Shown piece after piece: positions 1-9,375 of a DNA stretch of 64,000 nucleotides. Both the position numbers and the translations under genes were made by a program. This DNA is from Tricholomella constricta. Lineage: Eukaryota; Basidiomycota; Agaricomycetes; Agaricales; Lyophyllaceae. Location: contig JAACJP010000012.1 in assembly GCA_013368375.1 (NCBI GenBank), positions 496,001-560,000 on the forward strand, in the 5' to 3' direction. Within the stretch, counting starts at the first letter, position 1. Each line of letters begins with the position of its first letter. The notes beneath the pieces were generated by a model. It worked only from the letters and a program-made list of their open reading frames with translations. It made no database searches and had not been told where the DNA came from.

Positions 1-430
1 GAACGACGACCCGTTCTCAAATTTGCCCGCTTCATGCTTCGTATATTTCCATTGCGACCTTCCAAATTGGACACACCTCGCGAAACACTTGTAGCAGATC
101 ATTGTCTTCTGGCAGTCTTTTTCTGTGTTCTCGGGGCTCCAGTGATGGAATAGAGCATCCCAAGGAAGGCCTGGGTTTTCCCTGTCAATACCTTGCAGCA
201 TATTTCCCACCAGCCTACTCTTGGTATTACCAGAGCTGTTGATCCCAAAGGTCTTGCAGAGGGTGCGCGTCGCATTTCTGAACCTATCGGTGTCTATCGA
301 GATAATAGGTTTGAATGGCATTTTGATCACGAGCATAGGCCGGCGGGCCGCCTAGTCTCGCTGGTTTGTAACTCCATTTTTCCCTGTCATATGTACCTTT
401 TACACATTATTTTTCTACCAGAATGCTTAG
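1..430 (+). CDS. 3' end of an unrecognised gene (5' part outside window)
   Basis: Three exons can be chained in one reading frame: 1-141, 199-363 and 422-430. The introns are 142-198 and 364-421, both with GT..AG ends and 57-58 bp long, the usual size in this window. The chain ends in a TAG stop at 428-430. The protein tail contains the stretch DPKGLAEGARRISEPIGVYR and ends RLVSLNA. I do not recognise the family. The gene reads in from the left edge, so its start and main domains are missing. The consistent frame across two well-sized introns is the main support; chance cannot be excluded. Confidence 0.4.
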
Positions 431-1911
431 AATTGTAAGGCCTACAGTTCTCTCTACTCAGAATTGAATTGGGACGAGTTCAAATTATCCAAGCTGTCGA
501 AATCTTTCTAAGTCAAAACAACCCGTGGGAGAAATCCGACTGTCCTAAAACACGAGATTATGTTCCAGTCCCTATTTTGCGGTAGCGTTGATCGACTGTC
601 ATCAACTCTCGCAATTCTTTAGGGACTGGTACGAGTCTAGTTCCGAGTCGCGTTGGCATGCCTGATCTTCATCCAGGAAGTAACTTGAATTGGTCTGAAC
701 TTTTCTCCTTCATGTAGTATTTCGTTGAAATCGTGCCTTTCGGGATGCCCCATCGGCACTGATGGCATATATCCCACTCTCATAGAATCCGAAGTGAGAT
801 GTGAATTTGCTTTGTACCATTTATCTGCATCGAAATCTCGATGAAATCTCAGCAAGCTAGTCTCTCCATGGAGTGCCTCGATGATCCATAGTCTGGAGAA
901 GTGTCTGCATGGTTGGCAGATGATGGCGTTCTTCTTAATTCGACACCACTATTCTGGGGACTGTGATTACTGGCAATCATTTTGCTGAGCTTTGCAAACG
1001 GTGCGAATCGTGGACTCTCTTGCCGTCGATTCTCCCAGGAACTTACTTAAAATCCATCTGAACTGGCAGCGTATCTGGCCGAATACGATCCTGGTCTGCG
1101 GTCAATCGGCATCCAGTGGCGCACCGCATGAGTGAGTGTATCCTCAGTGAACGGGAAACCAGTGCAGGGCAGAGGGGCAAGATAATCGACGTGGTGCACA
1201 ACTCAGTGATGAGACGTGCTTTAACTGTAGACTCAGGAACTCTGGGTCCTAGGAAGGCGCTGCGCCTGCAGAGTAGGGGATCGCGCCCCGCCCAGGAAGT
1301 CGTGGCGATTTTTCTTGCTTGCTTCGACCTACCGGAGACGAACAGCTAGGCCATTCCCGGAATGCACACACAGCGCACTCCGCGGGCCGGAATGGACTTC
1401 ACTCGGATGGAAAATTGTCCAAGTCAAGTTTGACTAAGACTAGCCTCGGTTCGGAGGTGTGTGTGTACAGATCCGGAGTTCAAGTTGTTAATTGAGGAGC
1501 GGGCCGCGACATATCCAGATTGAAGGGTACGTGGTACGTGTAAAAAAGTCGTGAGAGGGGGAAATAAATAAAGTGAGATTGGGGATATGTAGGACATGTG
1601 TGACGAGTGGCCATATGTGCCTCTGGGGAATACCGAGGTCTGCTTCATGTGGATGCGACTTGCGGCGAACATCGTTTGCACCGTTTGGCCAATTATAGAC
1701 CGCGCTCGATCGCGGGGAAAACGCGGACCATCGACACGTGGTCGGCCCGTCATTCCTCGCAAGTCTCGTGCCCGTCAACAGTAACCGACTCAACGACGTG
1801 GTCCCAGCTGGCGAGTGAATGCTTGCCGCCCCCCATCTCTCTCTCATAACCTCATCATCTGCACCAGTGTAGGCGTGTAACATGCCTTGCAGGCCGCCAT
1901 ACGCCCTGGCG
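431..1911. other. Intergenic region with no convincing gene
   Basis: Short open frames occur on both strands, for example 637-855 (-), 1116-1349 (+) and 1488-1922 (-), but none shows a recognisable motif, an exon chain or a family resemblance. The last one lies antisense to the start of the transhydrogenase gene. The region presumably carries the promoter of that gene and could hold decayed sequence. I see no repeat ends or RNA gene. Confidence 0.4.
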
Positions 1912-4900
1912 ATGGCTAGCAAATTGCGCCATATTGTCCATACGCGCCTCCCACTGCAAGGTTTGTTCTACTAGAGCCAATCGATGTTGCGATAATTCTT
2001 GCTCAAATAAATTCAGGCTATCGTTATTTCCATTCGTCCACCAAGTTCTGTCAAGAAACGCTTTCCAATGCGCCAGAATCCCCAGGGGTACCATACTCCT
2101 CTCTCACTATCGGCGTGCCCAGGGAGGTCTTTCCTGGAGAGAAACGCGTCTCTCTCACTCCACAGAACACAGCTCTTCTTCTAAAGAAGGGCTTTGGCAA
2201 GGTTCTTGTCGAACGTCATGCGGGTGCAGAGGCACAGTTTCTTGATGAGCAGTATGCCAGCGCAGGTGCAACCATTGTCTCTCGCGAGGAGGTATTTGGA
2301 TCCTCGGATATCATGCTGAAAGTTCGACCTCCGCTGCATGGACAAGAATCGGACCATGTTAGGGAGGGTAGCACCGTTATTTCATTCCTCTATCCTACGC
2401 AGAACAAGATGATCGTGGAATCTCTTGCGTCGCGCAAAGTCAACGCTTTTGCCGTAGGTCTTTCTAATCAATGTTTCGAATCGATGTCTATATATTCACT
2501 CTCCCTAGATGGACATGATACCCCGTATCTCTCGTGCTCAAGTTTTCGACGCGCTGAGGTAGGACCTTGCAGTAGCACTTATAACTAATGCTGACCGCAC
2601 TTGTGCAAAGCTCTATGGCCAATATTGCCGGATACAAGGCGGTTCTAGAGGCATCTAATCACTTTGGGCGCTTCTTGACTGGTCAGGTTACGGCTGCTGG
2701 GTATGCAAAAACCCCTTCATACATACAAAATGAGTCATCCTAACCACATTTTTCTACTACACAACAGAAAAGTACGCGTCGAAACGATCTCACAATGTAT
2801 GGCGAGCGCTAAGCTATTGTATAGATTCCTCCTGGCAAGGTTCTCGTGATTGGAGCTGGTGTAGCAGGTCTGAGTGCTATCGCTACGGTATGAAACGTCT
2901 GTGTTTTATGACACATTCATTAACGGAATCTTTTCCAGGCAAGGAGACTCGGGGCAATCGTTCGTGGTTTTGATACTCGGTCTGTGGCTCGTGAACAAGT
3001 ACAATCTCTTGGTGCCGAATTCCTGGAAGTCAACGTCCAGGAAGAGGGCGGCGGAGCAGGTGGTTATGCGAAGGTCATGTCCAAGGAGTTCATCGCAGCA
3101 GAAATGGCTTTATTTATGGAGCAATGCAAGGACGTCGATATTGTTATTACCACAGTACGTATGCCCGGTTTTCAACCAAACAGGGACGCTTACTTCTCCG
3201 GCGTAGGCACTCATTCCCGGGAAACCTGCTCCGAAATTGATCACCAATGAAATGGTTGCTGCAATGAAGCACGGGTCAGTAATAGTCGACATGGCTGCCG
3301 AAGCTGGGGGAAATTGTGAGGCAACGCGTCCAGGAGAGCTCCACGTTCATCGGGGGGTAACCGTCATCGGTGAGAAATATCTCATGACCCTGAACTATCT
3401 GCATTAAATCTTCTATAGGCTACACCGACCTGCCGTCAAGGCTACCGACTCAGTCATCTACCCTCTACTCGAACAATATCTCCAAGTTCCTCCTCTCACT
3501 AGGCGACAATGGAAAGTTCGCGATCAACCTGGAGGACGAAGTTGTTCGAGGCTCGATAGTTGTTCATCAAGGGGAGGTCCTCACACCCATCCCTCGCGTG
3601 ATGCCAGCGCCTGCCTCTCCTCCGCCCACACCCGCGAAAGGGGAATCCACATCTGAGGTTGTCGCAATCACGCCATGGCAGAAGGCTTCTCGAGAGGTCG
3701 CTGTTGTAACTGCGGGAATGGGAGGGGCAGTCGCACTTGGAAAGGCAACCGGAACAGCCTTCATGGACAGTTTCTTTACCTTCGGTCTTGCTGGCCTGAT
3801 CGGTTATAGGTCAGATAATCATGACACAATTCACAAAGAACATACTGACCCTCGAGACCCAGAGTTGTTTGGGGCGTTTCGCCTGCTCTTCATTCACCTC
3901 TTATGTCAGTGACCAATGCCATCTCCGGCATGGTTGGCATCGGGGGAATGTTTGTTATGGGTGGTGGCTACTTTCCAGGGACGATTCCTCAAACATTAGG
4001 TGCATTGGCGGTCCTTCTTGCCAGCGTAAACGTTGCTGGTGGCTTCATCATCACGAAGCGTATGCTGGATATGTTTAAACGTACGGCGCTTTCTCCTCTC
4101 GCTGAATTAATCACTGACGACCTCTCAGGTCCCACCGATCCTCCCGAGTACCCATGGCTGTATGCCGTTCCAGCTATCGTGTTCACCGGTGGGTTTTTGG
4201 CCGCAGCAAGTACTGGAATGTCTGGGCTCGTCCAAGCTGGATACCTTTCGAGTAGTTTACTATGCATTGGTGCGATCACTGCCTCCTCTTCATTCGAGTT
4301 GAATCATAATACCAATATTGCAGGATCTCTGTCGGGTCTCGCTTCCCAAACAACGGCCAGGCAGGGTAATGCGCTCGGAATCCTTGGTGTCAGCTCTGGT
4401 ATTCTAGCCTCTTTGGGTGCCGTTGGTTTCCCACCAGCCGTCATTGCGCAGTTTGCTGGCGTTGCCGGTATCGGCGGCGCCATCGGTGCTATCATTGGAA
4501 GGCGTGTAACTGCGACTGAGCTCCCTCAGACTGTCGCTATGTTGCACTCTATCGTCGGTCTATCAGCTGTATTGACCAGTATTGGAAGTGTTTTGGCAGA
4601 TACCGCACATATCACCAACTTGCACCTCGTCACTGCCTACCTTGGCGTCGTCATTGGTGAGTTCCTTACTGCACACAGCACTGTCTCTTAACCGTCTCGT
4701 TTTCAGGTGGCATCACATTCACTGGCTCTATCGTTGCCTTTTTGAAGCTTGCTGCCAAAATGTCCAGCAAACCGCTTGCGCTCCCTGGGAAGCACCTTAT
4801 CAACAGCTCCCTCTTGGGCGCCAACGCTTTGACCATGGCGGGCTTCTTGGCCATGGCCCCTACTACGCCTCTAGTCGCCGCATCGTTTCTGAGTGTCAGC

Positions 4901-6294
4901 GCCGTGTTGAGTTTCATCAAAGGATACACAACCACGGCGGCTATCGGTGGTGCTGATATGCGTACGTTGTAATTCATCATGTTCAGATCCTCGCTCATCC
5001 TGTCGACATTACAGCTGTGGTTATCACTGTTCTAAACGCCTATTCGTCAGTATCTCATCATCCTCCTTATTACAGCGCTGATTTTCAGTGCAACAAATTA
5101 GAGGTTTCGCCCTTGTTGCGGAAGGTGAGATTGAATAACTGAAAACGATTTCAATGGAGCCTCAGTTGTGGCTAGGTTTCATGTTGGACAATCCACTGCT
5201 CACAACCATCGGGTCTTTGATCGGTGTCAGCGGTTCTATACTGTCATACATCATGGTATGCCTGATCTGCGTATGTTTACTGTGTGAAGCTTATAGGGAA
5301 CGATTTGCCTAGTGCGTTGCAATGAATCGCTCTCTCACTAACGTTCTCTTCGGCGGAATCACTCCCACAACGACCACCGAAACGCACAAGATTGAGGGTA
5401 CAATCACTAAAACGACAATAGACGAGACGGTTGAGTCATTGGCGAATGCGGACAGCGTCATCCTGGTGGGTACTTCCTAACTCCCTATCTATCTTAAGTT
5501 TAATTAATGACTTCTCGGCCTGGACAGGTGGTTGGGTATGGCATGGCGGTCGCCAAGGCTCAGTATGCCATCTCGGAAATATGCGCCATGCTTCGCGCAA
5601 AGGGCGTCAATGTCCGGGTGCGTCTTCTCATAATACTGTGGATATACATATGTCTCACACTCGGCTTTACAGTTTGCGATCCACCCCGTTGCAGGCCGCA
5701 TGCCCGGCCAATGCAACGTGCTACTCGCGGAAGCATCAGTGCCATATGACAGTGCGTCGCCACAAGCGCAGCTCTAGTGTTTTTTTTTCTTCTCAATTTC
5801 CCACAGTCGTTCTGGAGATGGACGAGATCAACGACGACTTTAAAGAGACCGACGTGACGCTTGTCATTGGCGCCAATGACACAGTCAACCCCATTGCGTT
5901 AGAGGCCGGTTCCGCCATTGCCGTAGGCGTTTTTGACACTTTTTCATAAAGGCACTCTAACGCTAACACCGCTTCACCTGCAGGGCATGCCTGTGTTGCA
6001 TGCGTGGAAGAGCAAGCAGGTTATCGTCATGAAGCGAGGATTGGCTAGCGGCTACGGTGAGCTCCGCCCGTTGTCGGCACTGACCAACTGCGCATTGCGA
6101 CTCATCATTTCCAATCGCTTACTTAGCCGATGTACCGAACCCCATGTTCTACATGCATGGTACGAAAATGTTATTCGGAGATGCGAAGGATACCTGTGAT
6201 GGTAAGCGGGCATTGTTCCCCACAAATACACATGATGCTGATCCGGGGATAAACAGCTATCAAACACGGACTGGAAGCACACTTCAAGGACTGA
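1912..6294 (+). CDS. NAD(P) transhydrogenase, mitochondrial, fused alpha-beta type
   Basis: Proton-translocating transhydrogenase of the inner mitochondrial membrane; it moves hydride between NADH and NADP+ using the proton gradient. The start at 1912 (exon 1912-1960, intron 1961-2016) gives a basic presequence [16 protein letters not shown] followed by [10 protein letters not shown], a plausible mitochondrial signal. Next comes the PntA-like NAD-binding half ([39 protein letters not shown] near 2845-2960), then a Gly/Ala-rich membrane region (about 3700-4970). The PntB-like NADP-binding half is last ([51 protein letters not shown]), ending [12 protein letters not shown] at 6294. Alpha precedes beta in one polypeptide, as in animals. 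More than ten short introns; the full length fits the family. No break seen. Confidence 0.93.
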
Positions 6295-6550
6295 CTTGCT
6301 TCCACCATGGATGGAACCTAACTCAATCTAACGCATCATCTGTTCGCAAATACTCATTGTGTCGTAACTAGATGCCATTGTATATATTGTATTGCATCCT
6401 GCTGTATAAAACATATTTGTTGTTGTCTTTTTGTACAGGTGCTAAGGATTCGTAACCAGCTGCTGAAAGGGGCTTTGAACCCGGACATACTTACAACAAG
6501 TTTACAAGCACCGCAAAAGGTAGAGAATTCGTGTCCGTGTATTTACAATA

Positions 6551-6558
6551 ATGTCCCT
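6551..6558. repeat. 8-bp target-site duplication, left copy
   Basis: The octamer ATGTCCCT directly precedes the left inverted repeat of the hAT-like element and is repeated exactly at 7623-7630 after the right end. An 8 bp duplication is the hallmark of hAT-superfamily insertion. Confidence 0.9.
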
Positions 6559-6675
6559 CAGGGGGGCCCAAACACGCAATCGCTGAAATGATGATGACAG
6601 CCGTCGGCGTGTGGGAAATTGATGAGAGCACGGCTGATGCCGCTGTCAACTCACGGCATCACGGCAATTCCAAAT
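6559..6675 (+). repeat. Left terminal inverted repeat of hAT-like element
   Basis: 117 bp, complementary to 7505-7622 apart from a single-base length difference in a G/C run close to the tip. Confidence 0.9.
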
Positions 6676-6751
6676 TGGGCCAGCTTGGGCGTCAGCGCAC
6701 TCGAGGCCGTGTTCTCATGTTCCTCAGTACATAAACACTTGTTATTATTGC

Positions 6752-7225
6752 TTATTCCTGTCTAAGTCTTTTATCTCTGGGCTGTGAGGCCTGAGTAAAT
6801 GATGTAACTGTGTCAGATCTACCTCTCTTCCCACTATCCATGTCTTCAACCATAATTGCAAGCCCATCACTATCTGGTATGGTGTTTTCCTCCCTCCATT
6901 TCTTGGTCATTTCAGCCTGAACTCCCATATCCATTTCTTCCTTCTTTGTGATAAACATATCCACCATGAGCTGTGCAGGTATCTTAGGTGGCTTCCCATC
7001 TACAGAATGATCAATGAGAAGGTGGAACATCATGTTGTACTTCCAGACTGTTTTTGGGCCAGCCAGAGAAGGAATGCATAAAGGGCAGTGTATGAAAACA
7101 TTGGTGCAGGGTGAGGTTCCAGAAGATTTCTGTGCAGCCTTGTACTGCATGCTTGCATAATGATATTCACAATACAATGGAGAAACCACCCTTTGGCTTT
7201 GATAAAAGCTGGGTAAGGCATCCAT
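6752..7225 (-). pseudogene. Transposon-internal ORF with C2H2-like motif (fragment)
   Basis: A 157-codon frame inside the hAT-like element. It carries a CPLC pair followed about 20 residues later by HLLIDH, so a C2H2-type zinc-binding motif is possible. Next is MVDMFITKKEEMDMGV and a tail ending SQPRDKRLRQE. I believe similar segments occur in transposon-associated proteins of Agaricomycetes, but I cannot name the family from sequence alone. No hAT dimerisation domain or DDE-type catalytic region is visible. It is best read as a remnant or accessory coding piece kept inside a non-autonomous element; it may lack a working promoter. Confidence 0.5.
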
Positions 7226-7504
7226 CTAGGCCACAGAAGCCACAAGGGTCAGCTCCAATAATCATTTGCCGTTGTTGTGAGCCTGATGCTTGAGGAGCAG
7301 AGATCACAAATTACAGAATGGATCCCAGTTAGTTGATCTATAGTAGTTATGGCAGAGACACTATTGTCAAAGGTCACTGTGACTGGATGAAGCACTGGAG
7401 TCAATGGTGGAGGCATGGATGTGTGCCGATGTCCTGTGGATGAGTGGACATGGAAAGAGGAAGATAACTGACGAGGAAGCGACCGACGACGCCCAAACCG
7501 CCCG

Positions 7505-7622
7505 ATTTGGAATTGCCGTGATGCCGTGAGTTGACAGCGGCATCAGCCGTGCTCTCATCAATTTCCCACACGCCGACGGCTGTCATCATCATTTCAGCGA
7601 TTGCGTGTTTGGGCCCCCCCTG
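7505..7622 (-). repeat. Right terminal inverted repeat of hAT-like element
   Basis: 118 bp, reverse complement of 6559-6675; the outermost bases are CCCCCCCTG, followed at once by the right target duplication. Confidence 0.9.
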
Positions 7623-7630
7623 ATGTCCCT
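7623..7630. repeat. 8-bp target-site duplication, right copy
   Basis: ATGTCCCT, identical to 6551-6558. Confidence 0.9.
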
Positions 7631-7777
7631 TAAAATCCAAGTTCTACAGGTGATAACATAATTACATAATTTTATTTACTTGTCGTGTCAAATTATCCAA
7701 GTTGAAGCAGGTAAAGTAATAGAAAACAGCGTCCTCCTGAAAATGAAACGAAGGGGAGGGTATACTGAGTCCTGCTG

Positions 7778-9208
7778 CTACCGGACATATAGCGCCTTCT
7801 CGTCGAACAACGGCGGAGTGATGACTACTGATGGAAGCGAGGCCAGCGAGCTCGTGGACGAACTCGTGGACGTCGTGCGCCCCGTATAAAAAGCAAGAGG
7901 GTGCGAAGCACGGTTCGCGTTGCCGCGGTGCTTCTCGCTGCGCTGCAGCGGAATTGGCCAGCCCCGGACAGGGCGTCTCGGGGGCTGGTTGTACAGCCAC
8001 GTCGCGACGAGGACGATGCCGGAGCCGAGGACGAAGGTGAAGGTCATTTTGAAGCGGAAGAGGACGACGGAGGCAAGGAAGGAGATGACGATGCTGAGGC
8101 TGGTGGCGAAGCCCTTGAGAATGTTGTCCGAGTATTTGATGACCATGGCGGTGACGAGGCCGCCGAGGACCTGCACGGCGACGGTGGCCCAGGCCCAGAG
8201 GCCGAAGTTGTGGAATAGCGCAAGGAGCCAGGCACCGGTGGGTGCGGGGGTGGATGCATGGGAGAAAATTATCGGGGCGAGGGCGGGGAGCAGGGAGAAG
8301 AGGGAGAGCTGGACGTTGCGGACCCAGAGGTCGGCATGGGAGTTTTTGAGGACCATCTCGAAGTAGACGCCTGCGAGGCCGGAGGTGAAGCATGCAGCAG
8401 CAACGGCGAGGAAGCCCTTGAGGGCGTCCATGGTGTGCACGTCTGCGGAAGCGGCGAGGGCGGTTGGGACGCTGCGGGCTTCGCCGGCTTGGATTTGGAC
8501 GATGCCTACGCCAATGGCGAGAAAGAGGAGGGCGAGCCATTGACTGGAGGAGAGTTTTCGGCGCAGGAGGAGGACGGAGAAGCCTGCGGTGGTAAGAATC
8601 TTCATCTGGTACGTGACTTGGAAGGTGGCTGCATCTAGGTTGGAGGCTGCAACATACTGCAGATTATTTTGGATGACTGGAACGCGTCGTGAGCAGGTCG
8701 CGAAACGATGAAAGAGACCAAATACGGACCATATAGGATAGCGGGTATCGAAAGCTTCCAGCAATCGGGACTGAAAATATCTCTGCTTAGCTTGCGAAGG
8801 CGTACGAAGGGTATTCTAGCTTTTTGGGCCCAGGGCAGGCCAGCTGGCTGGGAAGGGTCGGCAGAGTGGTCTACGCGCATATATGCGATAAGGAAGGAAA
8901 TCAGCCCCTTGAGAACCTCGTTGAGGAGCACAGCGGTGGCGGCTGAATACGCGCAGGATGGCGGGATAGAAACGCGCGAGTGGTGCATGATGAGGGTCAG
9001 CATGGAGTTCTGGATGGCAAGGGTTACAAGGCTAGAGCAGATTACTATGAGCAGGTATGATAAGCACGAAAAAGACTTGTACGGACGAGATGTGCTTGAG
9101 GGCGACGCCGCACAGCGAGGGGACGGCTGGCGCGATTTGATTCGGGTCACCTTGTTCTTCATCGTGGTCATTAGTTGCCTTGAGCTGGAGAGATGGATAT
9201 TGGGCCAT
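7778..9208 (-). CDS. Nucleotide-sugar transporter, SLC35A (UDP-galactose/UDP-GlcNAc) family
   Basis: Golgi/ER multi-pass antiporter that brings UDP-sugars into the lumen for glycosylation. Exon 1 is 9087-9208 (MAQYPSLQLKATNDHDEEQG...) and joins over intron 9032-9086 to give LKHISLVTLAIQNSMLTL, the usual first helix of the family. A second intron near 8700-8750 joins ILY to VIQNNLQYVAASNLDAATFQ, a strong family signature. Further marks are VTYQMKILTTAGFSVLLLRR and [19 protein letters not shown]. The C-terminal tail after WLYNQPP is long, basic and Ser/Thr-rich and looks divergent. Substrate cannot be fixed from sequence. A frameshifted fragment of a different paralog lies at 51854-52262. Confidence 0.87.
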
Positions 9209-9375
9209 GGAGACGACAGTGGACGAATATCAATCGTCGTCGACTCGGATAAAATACGCGACCAGTTGCTGCGCATGTGGAGACCATCACCGCCCTATCA
9301 AAACTGACCGCGCCATCGCATTATTAAATAAGTGATAGTATGTGGGTATACAATGCATATCGACGACCCAAAATT

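Larger units (their letters stand above)
6559..7622. mobile_element. hAT-like DNA transposon, short non-autonomous copy
   Basis: A 1,064 bp element bounded by long terminal inverted repeats that start CAGGGGGGCCCAAACACG and end in the reverse complement. Left repeat 6559-6675 and right repeat 7505-7622 match base for base except for one extra G in the right copy's G run. Similarity fades over about the next 20 bp. Exact 8 bp flanking duplications (ATGTCCCT) and CAGG ends indicate the hAT superfamily. The interior is too short for a full transposase and holds only a 157-codon frame on the minus strand. It sits between the 3' ends of the transhydrogenase and the nucleotide-sugar transporter, so it disrupts no coding exon. 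The near-perfect repeats and duplication suggest a recent insertion. Confidence 0.88.

Noticed and set aside
1488..1922. 144-codon minus-strand frame before the transhydrogenase
   Set aside because: It overlaps the first transhydrogenase exon on the opposite strand, shows no domain and no family resemblance, and has no exon partner.
6431..6510. Possible tRNA-like sequence (minus strand, GGGTTCAAAGCCC)
   Set aside because: The T-arm does not pair over five bases, and no matching acceptor stem or anticodon arm could be found.
7662..8540. Long Arg/Pro-rich frame on the minus strand, and acidic plus-strand frames over the same place
   Set aside because: They are other frames of the GC-rich nucleotide-sugar transporter; composition explains them.
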